Counted from the first letter of the stretch, positions 33,898 through 60,271 are shown. The stretch: DNA of 64,000 bases from Watersipora subatra (GCF_963576615.1 NC_088711.1:63521248-63585247), one strand, 5' to 3'. A program made the numbers and translations. The notes: a model not told the origin generated them from the sequence alone.

Positions 33898-36800
33898 CTA
33901 CAATACAACAAGTAAACAATTCAATATGTGGCAGAAGATGATCTGTTATGATAATCTGAGAGAAAATCAGAGTAATCCACATTTTTCTAGCAGCTAGCTT
34001 GAACAAGATACCGTAAAACCTCTAACTGAACGCCACTTCTTTTTGAACTCCGCCTCTAGTTGACCGCCACAATGAGAGAAGGGTTAAAAAATAGAGCGCC
34101 ACCCTCTATTTGAACGCCACCTTTATTTGTCCGCCACTTTGACTATCTTTGATCTTTATGAACCCATAATATCAAGTGATCAGTAGAAAAACGTCAACGA
34201 ATTTGCATTGATAATGAACCATTTACATTAATAACAATCAATTCTCTCGTTGTCAAACACCCAAGCTTTTCGCTTCTTTTCGTTGAAACTTGGAAAGCAA
34301 CACCATAAAAATAATCAATAACTGTCTCAGGCTAATAGTATCTTTTGTTTAATATAGTCTTAATACTTCAAAAAACAGGCATATAAAAATGGTTTGCAAG
34401 TTTTGGACCAAAGGTTACGTTTAGCGAGTAAACATTTCCATGTTGCATCTATGCTAAATGAGGCGCGTAAAGGCTTTGCTTTGTCAAAAAATTGTTTGGA
34501 CGCTAATATCGACTAGTTTAGCAGTGCAGAAGAAAAGTTGAGGCCAGAAGATATAGTGGCAGCTATTGGACAACTGGAATATGTTTTTTCCATTGAAAGC
34601 AACAATCAGAATGCAGCTATCCGAGCAAACGATGCAAATATTTTTGTTTTAAAAACGTTAATTTTTGTTTCTGCATGTAATACACCGATAAGTATGGTTC
34701 GGTTATGTCCCTTGTTCATGAACATATATTTGTAACATTTAATAGATTACGCAAACGTAAACGTTTGCTTTGCGTTTAAGCAGACGTTTAAACGCAAAGC
34801 AAAACATAAAAGTTTTGCTCTTCAAAAAAAAAATTGTTTAGCCACTTATATCCACTAGTTATGCAGTGCAGAAAAAGAGTTGAAGCCAGAAGACAGTGTG
34901 GAAGGTATTGGACAACTAGAAGTTGTTCAATTCATCGTAAGCAACAATCAATGCAGCTATCCGAGCAAACAATGCAAATATTTTTGTTTTAAAAACATTA
35001 ATTTTGTTTTCACATGTAATATAAGTATGGTTCGTTTATTTATGTCCCTTGTTCACGATTATAGATTTGTAGCATTTAATAGATTGTCATTATATAACTC
35101 ATAAACTTGCAGATTTATATATTATTTAATAGCATCCTTGCGGTAATCTGATCTTACAATGGATCAACTCTCATAACTCCTCTTCTATTGTACATAAAAA
35201 GCTAGTTTTGGCTGCAAACTGTAGCAAAAATATCAATGAGTGCAATAAGTTTTTATGCAACATATTAAATGTAGATTTAAAATAAAAATATGTCACCCAA
35301 TTTGCCAACAAATTGCGAAGGACACAGGCTATAATATCATAGCAGGTCAATTGCAAGCAATAGATATCAGCCGGTAGAGATATTTCTCGGTTTCTCAATG
35401 CATATTTATCAAGAGATCTTTGAAAACTTGGAGGTAAGTTAGCAGTTTTATTGGGTCCAAATGGTTTAATATTGCTCCATCGGAAAAAAGAGCAAAATAA
35501 AGGCGACATTTGCTTTGCCCATAATAGGACTAAATTTATTTTCCGAAAATTCTGACGAGCCATTTAAAAAATACACTGCCAGCCTTTATTTGAACGCCGC
35601 CTCCAATTGACTGCCACTATAGACGTAGGATTAAAAAATAGAGAACCACAACGTTCAAATAGAGGTTTTACGGTATTTGCAGTCAGGTTATCAAAATCCT
35701 AATCATGAAAAATGCATTTAGGGTTAATACATGAATACTGGTGATTCGAAACATCGAATCATGCATTCATTCATTTTGCAGGAAACTTTTTTTGTATTGA
35801 TAATAATTTTAATGACTGATATTTAGTAGCATTCGCCAAGCTCTATAAAAAAAACTGGTTTTGCTTTGTCAAGGTTTAAAAACTTTGCATGCTTTCGATT
35901 TACATTCATCTTTGTATTAAGCAGTTCATAGAACTGAATTGCTCCAAAGCATCTCTGGTATTGATGGGGTTTGTTAACTAAAACCTTTTGTTTCTTGAAA
36001 TCAGACAAGAAATAGCTGTGATGTGCTTTGACTTCACGTATGCTTTCTAATTCATGGTACAAATAGTTGATTGGAAGTGTTTTTAGTTTTTTGTGCTAAA
36101 ACAAAAAAGAGAGTTGTCATAAATGTGATTAACCGATCATAAATAGGTTATAAATAGAATAGATTATAGGTTATAAATAGAATTATCTAGCAAAACGCAG
36201 TACAAACATATTGTGTCCTAGTTCTGCTCAAACATTGCACATTTCCTTAGGAGTTCAGCACGCATGCACAGATGCAGTCTTGACATGCGCTAACAGGTGC
36301 TCATACCCTTAGGAGCTCTGCACGCGTGTGCAGATGCAGTCTCAACATGCGCTGACAGGTGCTCATACCCTTACGAGCTCTGCACGCGTGTACAGAGACA
36401 GTCTTGACATGCGCTATCATGTGCTCATTGCCTTAGGAGTTCTGCATGCATGTACATATGCAGTCTCAACATGCGCTAGCAAGTGCTCATTCTCTTAGGA
36501 GCTCTGAACGCATGTACGGATGCAGTCTCAACATGCGCTGACAGGTGCTCATACCCTGAGAAGCTCTGCATGCATGTACAGATGCGGTCTTGGCATGCGC
36601 TAACAGGTGCTTAACAAAAGGAATTCAGTTCTTAGTAATATCTTACCAAAGCTGAATCTGTGAATAAACCAGTTCTGATCGTCAGGTGTGGCTACAATAA
36701 AGAGGCTTTTAGATCCGTCTTCCTGAATCACAAAACTGTCGAAACGTGAGACCGAATGTTCAATCTCATAGCTCGCGAACGCCCATTCATTACTCAATAA

Positions 36801-39800
36801 ATCACATACTCTTACACTATTATCAAAGGTGAAGAGAAAGAGATATGATGTATTGAACCAGAGGAGTTGGTCATATATAGAATAATTCGTCACACAATGC
36901 ACTCTAGCAGTGCCGTGCTCTTCCTCTACTTGCACAAACATTTCCTGGTTTATAACTGCTGTCCAGTACCATGTTTGGGTGTGCCTTGCAATTTCGAGGT
37001 GCAAATCCTGAATACTTGATGGTTCAACTGGACGCCCAACCCAAACGTTTGCCAGAAACTCTGATAGCAAAAACAGTACAAATTGATAGGTATCAATGCT
37101 GTAGCACAGAAGAAAGGGTTGAGGTTGATTGGGAGGGTCTGGGTGCAAAGCAAAGGAATAAATAAAATGGCATGTTGGATTCCAAAGAGCTGGAGCATAA
37201 AACTTCGTAGTCATGTTTGATAGAGTCATCATAGCAACATAAAGTCCATGTGAGTCGTTGGAACCTGTGATCCAAAGCACATCTTCAGTATGGGAACCAT
37301 AGTGTACTACGTTCTCAATTTCTGAGGTCTCTGACAGCATGGCTGCAATAAGAGACAGCACTACATATATTAATAGTAAAGATCAGTCGACCTTGACCTT
37401 AAACTGTAGGGAAGAGACTAGCCACTACGCCTGCTAGAAATAAGACCCTGAAAAAGTTAATAATGTGAAACTCTACATTAAAAAATCAACCAAATGTTAA
37501 AAATTTCTGGAAGTAAGAGCTTCCTGTTGGCAGTAAATACAAAGCCTTCTATTTTAGTTCAATGGAGAGACTGAAAGCTTTTAGTTATACAAAGTGTTAC
37601 AAACATATAATTGTACATTTTTCAGAAACAAACTGTTTGACAACAACAACAATTACATCAGACCACAATAATGATATTTCTATAAAAAGTCAATTTGATT
37701 CAACGGTTATGTTTACATTATATGATATATATCTTACTAAAGATACTAATGTTTATATCATGTGTTATATATCTTACTAAGGATACTAGTGTTTATATCA
37801 CATGGTATATATCTTACTAACTGTACTAGTGTTTATATCATATGATATATATCTTACTAAGGATACTAGTGTTTATATCATATGATATATGTCTTATTAA
37901 GTATACTAGTGTTTATATCATATGATATATATCTTAATAAGGACACTAATGTCTATATCATATGGTAGATATCTTACTAAGGATACTAGTGTTTATATCA
38001 TATGATATATATTTTACTAAGGATACTAGTGTTTATATCATATGATATATGTCTTACTAAGTATACTAGTGTTTATATCATATGGTAGATATCTTACTAA
38101 GGATACTAGTGTTTATATCATATAATATATATCTTACTAAGGATACTAGTGTTTATATCATATGATATATATCTTACTAAGGATACTAGTGTTTATATCA
38201 TATGATATATATCTTACTAAGGATACTAGTGTTTATATCATATGATATATATCTTACTAAGGATACTAGTGTTTATATCATATGGTATATATCTTACTAA
38301 GGATACTAGTGTTTATATCATATGGTATATATCTTACTAAGGATGCTAGTGTTTATATCATATGATAGATATCTTACTAAGGATACTAGTGTTTATATCA
38401 TATGGTATATATCTTACTAAGGATACTAGTGTTTATATCATATGATAGATATCTTACTAAGGATACTAGTGTTTATATCATATGGTATATATCTTACTAA
38501 GGATACTAGTGTTTATATCATATGGTATATATCTTACTAAGGATACTAGTGTTTATATCATATGATATATATCTTACTAAGGATACTAGTGTTTATATCA
38601 TATGGTATATATCTTACTAAGGATACTAGTGTTTATATCATATGGTATATATCTTACTAAGAATACTAGTGTTTATATCATATGATAGATATCTTACTAA
38701 GGATACTAGTGTTTATATCATATGATATATATCTTACTAAGGATACTAATGTCTATATCATATGGTATATATCTTACCAAGGATACTAGTGTTTATATCA
38801 TATGATATATATCTTACTAATGATACTAATCTCTATATCATATGGTATATATCTTACTAACTGTACTAGTGTTTATATCATATGATATATACATGTAACT
38901 TACTAAGAAAGCTAAGAACTAAGAATATTTGTAATAGTAGATAACTCCACATTTGACAAGGTTGCGTAGATAACAAACAACAGGAGAGTTTTTACAAAGC
39001 CACTAGACAACTTTAATGATTAATCTAACAGTCAAGTTTGAAGAAATGCAATATTCGAGCAGCTCTCCATCATCACAAGTCTAGTCGTAAACATGCAAAA
39101 CTCAAGTGCAGATTTTCTATTGGCAGGTTTATTTAGTAGTTTATTACTTTATGCATATAAAAGATTTTTGCAATTTTTTAGCAATAACCTTAAACGCAGA
39201 AACTAAAAATCAAGTCAATATTCTTATTTGTATCTACAATATTGTTACTCATTTTTTCTAAACTTGGGATTTTGTAAGGCCTATTAGCACAGAACTCTGG
39301 TCAAAAGACCATAATATAAAATATTCCGTATGTAGTTATGGTATCAATCAGAAGCCACTTATTGGGCCATACTAGTTGCACTGTAAACTGTAATAGACAA
39401 CAATGTGACAATTTCACATCATCCATCAGTTAAAACGGAAAGTAACAATATTTGCACAAAATTTGATGAGCTTCGACTCCGCGGAGCCAAACTGTAAACA
39501 GGAGACAAATACTTGCAAACTAAAGCTCTGCATACTTTTGGTTGTATCAAAAAAGGTTTTTTAAGCTTTTGCAGAAAAGTGACTGAAAAAGCTGAAATGA
39601 AAAGCGTGACTTATAGACACCCATTTACTGATTTAAAGCAAACATCATGTAAAGAGACCCTTGAACGGTTATTCACGTTCATAACAGTAATATATCAAAG
39701 AATGACAGCTTCGGGGGCATTATGAGACTCAAACGCCATGTCCAAATCTCTATTCTCTTTGTTAAAAGAAGAGGGCGCAAGATCAACTTAATCCAGCGCA

Positions 39801-42800
39801 AAGTCCGCACCAGATAAAAATAGCCTAATATCCTGAAAGATTCTATTTGATTTAAGTGATGTGATTAACAGACAGAGGCACTCCTTCACTGTCATAAATT
39901 AAAACGTGATAAATTAACTGACATCTTTCAACAGGTATTAGAATTTGAGTTCATAGAAGGGATGAATTCTCATGTCAGATGGAGTTTAAATGGATTAGCT
40001 ATGAAGCCATGATCAGTGTCTCATAAAGCATTGGTTCTCTTCTTTGAATGGTTAGGACTAAATTTATTAGCATGAAGAACGGCAAATAAAATATAAGGCT
40101 CGCTTTGACTTTTTTAACCGATATTCTAACAGACAAGCGCTTTTTCTGAAAAAGCTTTACTGTCTACGAGCACTAAGATGGTATCACAACAAAGATTAAG
40201 AGAAGAGCAAAGGTTCAACTCATTTTGAAACATTCAAAATTAGCATCAATGCCTTAGAAGACATCTTGATATTATTAGGATAAATTCTCATGTGTTTATC
40301 ACTCTATGTGAAGGTCATCAATGTTGATTTTCTAAATCCTCACTATAATGGCCTTATAGTAAGTAATACAGTAATAAATAGTTTTGTACAGTAGACGCTC
40401 CGTAATGTATACCTCCAATAATCCAAATTTTACTTGACATGAATAATTTAAGTAAAGTTGTTGCTTCGAATTACTTGAAAACTGCATAAAACGTGAAGCG
40501 TCCAGTTGGTGTAAGTTCTCCAATTCGATTTGAAAATCGAGAATCTCATAGTTGGTCTTGAAATATCGTTTTCTCTCTTGTCGCTCTAGAGCAGGGGTAG
40601 GGAACTTATGGCTCGAGCCACATGTGGCTCTTTTGATGATGTTATCTGGCTCTTTGATAAATCAGTAAAAAAGTAATCCATAATTTTGCTGTTAATTTAT
40701 TTAACATAATAATAAAAATAATGCTGAAATTACAGTAGCAACAAACAAAAAAATTGTCCATTTAACAAAAATATATTTTCATTTGCAACTCTTTGATGTG
40801 GCGCGTGCAGTCAAGAGTTTCTAGTGCTTTCGGTACTCCGCTGTACATTTTGACCATGATTGGCTCTACATATGCATGCGAGCAGTCATCCTCACACATG
40901 AAGAATATTAAAACGAACCTGCAGTCACGACTAACAGATGGAAGACTAAATGCCTACATAAAGCTGAACCTCACCACGTATCAAACGGAGTACAAAGATA
41001 TCAGCAAAAACATGCAGCATCAGAAGTCGCATCAATAGTAAGAAGTACTTTTCATAATACCAACTTTTCAAAATAAATCTATTTTTCTTACACTCTAAAA
41101 TTGCTCAAACATACTAAATTTGTTGTTCTTCTTTTTTCATTTTGTTTTTGAGATTTAAAATATACATATGGCTCCCCTAAAATTAAATTTTGAAACGTGT
41201 GGGTTTTGTGGCTCTCTCAATCAAAAAGGTTTCTGACCCCTGATTTAGAAAGAGAAAATGACGTGTATGAGTATCTCTATTAAATATACTAGTACCCTGA
41301 CATATAGGGGTATCTCTATTAAATATACTAGTACCCTGACATATAGGGGTATCTCTATTAAATATACTAGCACCCTGACATATAGGGTATCTCTATTAAA
41401 TATACTAGTGCGCCGAGAGAGATCGCCAGAGGCGCTAATAAAGCGCAGATAACAAGTAGCTAGATAATTATTCAGAAATATCAAAATTTGCTGATTGGCA
41501 CCGGTGTAGGAATGTCGGTCTACCAAGCTGATTGTTGAGCTGGAGTCTCGTTGATGTGTGATCCTAACCTTCAACTCTGGCTTCAGACGGACAGAAGGAT
41601 GGACAGACATCGCTCTTATTATAGTAATGATATATTTTTGTTTTATTTTATTTTAGACATTCAATTTTTTTCTTTCAAGCGTAGACCTTTCCATGTAGAA
41701 AAATTCTATTTGGATTGACATTGAAGATGTGCGCTCCTATTAACTTAATTTAAAATTATCATAATCATGAACCTTAAACCAAGTGAAAATGAAAAAAAGA
41801 AAATGAAAAAAAACAAACAAATAATACCACAGTTACTGTGCAGTCATTTAATCAAAGATTAAATTAATTTTTTCTTTTGTATGGCCAACGGGATGAGCTT
41901 GAAAATTTTTAGAATGGATTAGGCAATTTAGATGTACCATTTTAATTTTTACTGTTGGTTTACGGTAAAATCCCCATAATGTGAACGTTTTGGACTATTT
42001 ACGCTGTGGGAGCATCTACTGTATAATTGATTGCTGATCTGAAAATAAAGTTCTACTAGACCACATGTGTGCTTAAATTTATGTTTAACATCTAATAAAA
42101 TATATATTTATATTCTAATATTACCAGTGGATGATAAAAACATTCTATTTTATTATTAGTTATTTCTCTCTCTTTATGGCGCATTTTAGCTAGAGACTCC
42201 ATCAGTCATAAATAATCAATGAGTGAGCATGTGCTAAGAAATTTGGAATGTCTGATTTGAAAGTTCTATATCGTTGCAGAACAAATTAGAGGGGACATCC
42301 AGTACGGTTCCCTTAATGAAGTTTGAAGTGAAGATCACGGCTAAAAGCAATTTTAAGAATACTTGGTTACGTGCCAGTACACGGTGTTCATTTGTGTAGA
42401 ACTTTACAAATATATGTATAAATATACACAGATATGTATGCAGATCATGCACAACTGTTTCAATAATATTGCATTAGGCAATATTATGAGACGCACACTA
42501 AAATCTCTTAACGAATAAGAGAATGGAGACACAGAGAAAACGGATGTTATATTCTGTAGCCTTAACAATAGTTAAAAATGGAAATACTAAACAAGATTGG
42601 ATTTAATGCCATCTTTCGGCTTATGACAAACTGTTAGCAACATTCTTCCGAGTAACAAAAAAATTTATTATGGGGTTTTTAGTTGTCATGAGCAATTTTA
42701 TTTGAGTTCCCAAGTAAGATGATATCACAAGCATGAACAACTTGTGTCAATTATTACTAATAATACCCCATGTGATGTATACGTAACAACAGCATTGTAG

Positions 42801-44419
42801 TGTTGCTCTAGCATGCATTCAAATAAAAAACCTCGACTTAGGTAAGAATGTGTAATCTTTTAGCTCCACAATAATGCCAAATTTGATTGGTTTACAACAG
42901 GTCATGTGACCTGGGGCTATTTTCATTTAGCTCCTTCCAAATGTGAAGTAACCTGGTAAGCATCCTAGAATTATCAAGCAGGAAACATGATAATAAATAG
43001 TGTAATAATGTCATAGTTTAAACTGGCGTAATAATATAAAAATTTTGTTTTTATAAAATACAGGTGCAACTTGATGCAAACTAAATTGAATATCCTACGT
43101 AATTTTCAGTCTGAGTACTGCGGTGTTAAAGATGAGAAGTTCATCTATTGTAAAAAAATATAAGTTGCAGACCTACCCAATTGCACTAAAGTCGAACTGG
43201 TAATGTTGTATCGTCCTAAATGATTGTAAGAGGCTAGATAGATTATGTTGGCTCTCCAGTAGTCTGGACACACATCAATGATTTTGTGGCCCTCCAACAA
43301 ATCTATTTGCTTGCTTTCTTCACGAGTGATAGAGAGTAAGTGTACAGAGCCTAGAAATACACCAACAGAGAAAGGCATAAGCTCAATATTCCATGAATGT
43401 TGCTTATCATCTGTATCAAGACAGATCGTAAAGGCGTGATGGCAATAGTTCACCGATTTGGACCCACTCGTTACAAAGGTCGCCGACGATCAAACAAGTA
43501 TCTATGCTGAACCAACAAACTTAGTATTTTAAAAACAAATAAATTAATTTTATCAGATGTAGTGCCTTCACTCACAACTGGTGATTGAACATCCTAAAGT
43601 TGAACCTTAAAATATAAAAATAATGCGTTACAAAGCCTGCAAATTGATTTATTGGAGTAAATATTCTTTTAAGAATACACTGCAATTTATTACACAGCTC
43701 AAAACCCTATGATAGATCAATAATAAATGTTACAAGTATAGCAAGCAAATAAATACAAAAATATGTATTAAAGAACATAGAATTAATAAAAATGAATTGT
43801 GACAAATAAATTACTTGTAAACACTGCAGTAGTAATCAACAAGGTTATTATTGTTATCATAGAGACAAGCTATTGGAAGTGTAAGTAATAGGCGATAATC
43901 AATATGTAATTTATTTAACTTTGGAGGTAAAATTGAAATTAATTTAGCTTTTTAATTTTTTATTGATGTTATATTTTTTGTTTTGTTTTTAAAGTTGCCG
44001 GATTTTTTTTTACTTGGAAAACAGCAACATTTTGAGCAATTCTGAGCATGACATGATGGAAATTACTTTGAGTATAAAAATATTTAATAAAGTTTTGTGA
44101 TCGTATGGTTGAAAAATAGTTTTGGTTATAATAAATAAAAGGTGGACAGCATGCATTTGCTAATATGGCATTTTCAGGTGTTCATGATAAAGGTAAGTAA
44201 ATAAACTGAATGAGTGTAAGTTGTTTGAAAACAGAGTTGATGATTTATCATCATCCAATTTTCTTCGGCGTCTCTAAGTGCCCTTTTTTAAAATCTGAAT
44301 ATAAAAACTAGAAAGAATTCAGAGCTAATTAAAGGAACGGTTATAACAATAATAACAATTTTGGATCACTAACCCAAGAGGAGGAGAATCTTGGCAGCAT
44401 TGAAAACACCAGGCATCAT
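32756..44419 (-). CDS. Secreted mucin-like protein with unknown N-terminal region and PAN-like C-terminus
   Basis: Supported exons: 36647-37342 and 32756-33897, with 43177-about 43460 immediately upstream and a possible signal-peptide exon at 44374-44419. The three solid junctions are all phase 1 and keep one frame. The 231-codon exon encodes an unfamiliar, Trp/Phe/Tyr-rich beta-type region with repeating hydrophobic strands and no detectable motif. The last exon carries about 17 tandem 14-residue Ser/Thr repeats, most with an N-x-S/T sequon, then a Cys-rich end resembling PAN/apple domains, stop at 32756-32758, and AATAAA at 32678-32683. The product is likely extracellular and heavily glycosylated, for example in mucus, cuticle or adhesion; that role is inference. 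The 5' part is uncertain because the 43177 exon has a frame conflict at its upstream end. Confidence 0.5.
34009..35675. mobile_element. DNA transposon remnant with TACCGTAAAACCTCT ends
   Basis: Inverted ends: TACCGTAAAACCTCTAACTG at the left, and the reverse complement of TACCGTAAAACCTCTATTTG at the right. The first TA is probably the target duplication, as in Tc1/mariner-type elements. Sub-terminal GAACGCCACC repeats occur at both ends. Two diverged copies of a 200-bp internal block (AAGCCAGAAGA, ATTGGACAACT, GCAGCTATCCGAGCAAAC) lie at 34500-34660 and 34860-34990. No intact transposase. In an intron of the mucin-like gene. Confidence 0.75.
36224..36612. repeat. Tandem repeat, about 62-bp unit, 6 copies
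   Basis: Unit includes CTTAGGAGCTCTGCACGC and CAACATGCGCTGACAGGTGC. Ends 34 bp before the 36647-37342 exon (3' side of that exon in the transcript). Confidence 0.88.
36647..37342 (-). CDS. Mucin-like gene, large internal exon of unknown fold
   Basis: Acceptor CTTATTGCAG, donor TTTG/GTAAGA, 231 codons in phase 1 at both ends. Segments include EDVLWITGSNDSHGLYVAMM, WYWTAVINQEMFVQVEEE and SVRVCDLLSNEW. The repeated pattern of aromatic beta-strands recalls beta-propeller proteins, but I cannot assign a family. Confidence 0.6.
37729..38890. repeat. AT-rich minisatellite, 40-bp unit, about 29 copies
   Basis: Unit contains TATATATCTTACTAAGGATA then CTAGTGTTTATATCATATG. Copies are nearly identical in the centre (38100-38700), suggesting recent homogenisation. 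Confidence 0.94.
39513..40250 (+). pseudogene. Possible degraded transposase-like region
   Basis: A short frame (ALHTFGCIKKGFLSFCRKV, then HPFTDLKQTSCKETLERLF) is followed by stop-rich sequence with protein-like fragments (FDLSDVINRQRHSF). It lies just before a hAT remnant, so it may be an old transposase. I cannot align it confidently. Confidence 0.25.
40592..41242 (+). mobile_element. hAT transposon remnant with transposase C-terminus
   Basis: Ends CAGGGGTAGGGAACTTATGG and, inverted, CAGGGGTCAGAAACC. Flanks CTCTAGAG and ATTTAGAA match at 5 of 8 positions, fitting the 8-bp hAT target duplication. The interior (40793-41035) encodes GSTYACEQSSSHMKNIKTN and LQSRLTDGRLNAYIKLNL, like the dimerisation region of Charlie/ZBED-type hAT transposases. 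The element is internally deleted and cannot encode a whole enzyme. Confidence 0.8.
41258..41640 (-). mobile_element. SINE-like fragment with 39-bp tandem end
   Basis: Reverse strand: TATCATTACTATAATAAGAGCGATGTC, cited here only in part (ACTATAATAAGAGCGATGTC), matches ACTATAATAAGAGCTCTGTC at 63440. The other end is a tandem of about 3.5 units of 39 bp (ACTAGTACCCTGACATATAG) at 41270-41405. Confidence 0.5.
43177..43460 (-). CDS. Mucin-like gene, upstream exon (5' boundary unresolved, possible frameshift)
   Basis: The donor CAATTGG/GTAGGT leaves phase 1 for the 36647-37342 exon. The frame reads HAFTICLDTDDKQHSWNIEL, then EGHKIIDVCPDYW. Upstream of about 43455 this frame hits TGA with no good acceptor. 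A neighbouring frame reads IVGDLCNEWVQIGELL after a plausible acceptor (GGTTCAG), suggesting a 1-nt indel or assembly error. Confidence 0.45.
43500..44370. other. AT-rich stretch without recognised features
   Basis: Lies between the 43177 exon and the possible first exon of the mucin-like gene; any missing 5' exon of that gene should be here. Confidence 0.35.
44374..44419 (-). CDS. Possible first exon of the mucin-like gene (signal peptide)
   Basis: The short frame MMPGVFNAAKILLLL ends in phase 1 at donor TTGG/GTTAGT. It sits in the right place and phase to begin the gene, but it is very short and the start context is ordinary. Confidence 0.28.
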
Positions 44420-45205
44420 GACAGCAGCGACACAGACCACTTTCTGACAGCAACTGGTGATGATATTCAATGAATAATTGAGTAGAGATCTTGTTACTAC
44501 ACGTCATGTACCAATAATAATGTAACATATGCAACAACAATTATACGTGTAAACAGAATAAATAATTCAGTGAAAAAGTAATAACAAATATTTTACATCT
44601 TAAGGTGTTTAGTTATACATGAAACCTATGTTTAGATGTCAATATGAAGAGCAGTCTGTATGTAGACTTAGTGATCATACAATAGCGGATGCTATTTAGA
44701 TTAGCACTGTATCGATTTTGCCTCTAACAACCAAATTCAATGAAGAAAGTTTTTGTGAAACTTGAATATGAACTAAACAGAGGAAGCTTGTATTTAGAGG
44801 TAGAAATAGTCAAGAGGCCATCATCGCCTGACTAGATCGTTTTTAAACCCACTTTAAAACATAAATGCCGAATATTCTATGTATCTAGCTAGACACATTG
44901 TCTATCGAAAACAATTGCACACAGTAGTATTGTAAGACGTGAGACAAAAATGTGAAATTAAGCTAAAAATATGGCACTTCGGTAAAAACATCACTTTTTA
45001 GACAGAAACAAGCCGAAGCACTTACCTTTCAAAGCAGATCCTTTAGAGTGCCATGAGCAGGAGGGATGGTATATCAGGGTGACCAATTATGAGAAACATG
45101 GTATGCGGGAAGAAAAACTCGTCCAATGCAACACCAGATGTTAAAATTGATGTATTTGTGGATGAAGATAACATATAGCTTACAAGTTCCTCCTTGCTGA
45201 TATAA

Positions 45206-45790
45206 TAATGGTGTGTTATATAGCTGATATAGTACTGGTGTGTTTTATAGCTGATATAGTACTGGTGTGTTTATAGCTGATATAATACTGGTGTGTTTTA
45301 TAGCTGATATAGTACTGGTGTGTTTTATAGCTGATATAATACTGGTGTGTTTTATAGCTGATATAGTACTGGTGTGTTTTATAGCTGATATAGTACTGGT
45401 GTGTTTTATAGCTGATATAATACTGGTGTGTTTTATAGCTGATATAGTACTGGTGTGTTTTATAGCTGATATAGTACTGGTGTGTTTTATAGCTGATATA
45501 ATACTAGTGTGTTTTATAGCTGATATAGTACTGGTGTGTTTTATAGCTGATATAGTACAGGTGTGTGTTATAGCTAATATAGTACTGGTGTGTTTTATAG
45601 CTAATATAATACTGGTGTGTTTTATAGCTGATATAATACTGGTGTGATTTATAGCTGATATTATACTGGTGTGTTTTATAGCTGATATAGTACTGGTGTG
45701 TTTTATAGCTGATATAGTACTGGTGTGATTTATAGCTAATATAGTACTGGTGTGATTTATAGCTGATATAGTACTGGTGTGTTTTATAGA
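45206..45790. repeat. Minisatellite, 27-bp unit, about 21 copies
   Basis: Unit contains GATATAGTACTGGTGTGTTT then TATAGCT. Intergenic between the mucin-like gene start and the HELLS 3' end. Confidence 0.93.
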
Positions 45791-45881
45791 AAGAAGTCAT
45801 ACTACACAAATACCGGTAATACGCTAAAATATTTATGGCCACTATGTTAGTGTCTGCGATGTTTCATAACTTAGATACCTG

Positions 45882-46022
45882 TGTTTTTTAAAACTCACAT
45901 GCCTGTGTGCTTTATAACTCACATGCCTGTGTGCTTTATAACTCACACGCCTGTGTGCTTTATAACTCACATACCTGTGCGCTTTATAACTCACATGCCT
46001 GTGTGCTTTAAAACTCACATGT
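45882..46022. repeat. Tandem repeat, 24-bp unit, 6 copies
   Basis: Unit ATAACTCACATGCCTGTGTG plus CTTT. Confidence 0.88.
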
Positions 46023-46593
46023 TAGCTTACACGCTGATGTACTTCAAACATCAGAGCGAAAAAGCTGTGGCGTGAAGGTAAAGGTTAATTTTAAAATCAC
46101 TAGTGAAAAGCAAGGGAAAATGACTGAGTCAGAGATAAACTGTGGTTTATTGATTTATTGAATACGCGTAATAAATGATTAGAAAAGAAAAATAATACTT
46201 AGAAGTTAAACAACAGAGTGTAAAAATACTTTACCTAAAATATAGTCTATAATACTTTGTGGAGTGAGACTCAGAAAGTAGCAAGGGTTGTCTAACCTAA
46301 ACCTGTCTCTGACACAAACTAAAGTGCAGATAACATTGGTTGATTACGAACACGTGGAAACAATCAAAATTTTACTGCAACCTATGTGGAGACAAACTTA
46401 GTCCTACACCAAATCTATGTGGAGACAACATTATTCGAAAGACTTATGCAGAATCGATTGAAGTAGCCGATATGAACGTATTTAGGCAACTCTCATGTAG
46501 TGCCGACAACCCTAATACCCAATAAACCAGTGCACCAGAAATGAACCAAAAAATAACAACAAAAAATTAGTGTTTATTCTGACTATGAGAAAT

Positions 46594-46832
46594 GATTGAC
46601 TTACTAAATCAGCCATGATTGACCTACTAAATCAGCCATGATTGACCTACTAAATCAGCCATGATTGACCTACTAAATCAGCCATGATTGACCTACTAAA
46701 TCAGCCATGATTGACCTACTAAATAAGCCATGATTGACCTACTAAATAAGCCATGATTGACCAATAAATCAGCCATGATTGACCAACTAAATCAGCCGTG
46801 ATTGACCTACTAAATCAGTCATGATTGCCCTA
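46594..46832. repeat. Tandem repeat, 23-bp unit abutting the HELLS stop codon
   Basis: About 10 copies of ATGATTGACCTACTAAATCA plus GCC. The last copy runs directly into the HELLS stop codon at 46833, so the array forms the proximal 3' untranslated region of that transcript. Confidence 0.88.
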
Positions 46833-59963
<13,131 letters not shown>

Positions 59964-60013
59964 CTGTACGCAAGGCCACAAACACTAATACAAGACTAAT
60001 TCAAGAACATATA

Positions 60014-60214
60014 CATGTATATATATATATATATATGTATATTAACTAAAAGCAAGTGCAAAAGCATATAAAAAGAGAACTCTACACTAAAAACCTAAAA
60101 GATTATTAGTGGAGTATGAAATTTTTAGTACAATCGCGTCTGAGGAGTGCTTCGCACGAAACAAATTTGTAACGCAAATACTAAAAGTTTACTTTTTTCG
60201 CAATAATTTTTCAA

Positions 60215-60265
<51 letters not shown>

Positions 60266-60271
60266 CATATA
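60014..60271. repeat. TA-rich microsatellite tracts
   Basis: ATATATATGTATAT-type tracts at 60014-60040 and 60213-60271; similar tracts at 61081-61147, 61795-62038, 63160-63310. Confidence 0.9.

Noticed and set aside
33898-33982. ATG at 33980-33982 as the start of the mucin-like protein
   Set aside because: A strong acceptor (TTGTATTGTAG) at 33898 with phase matching the upstream exon indicates that this ATG is intronic.
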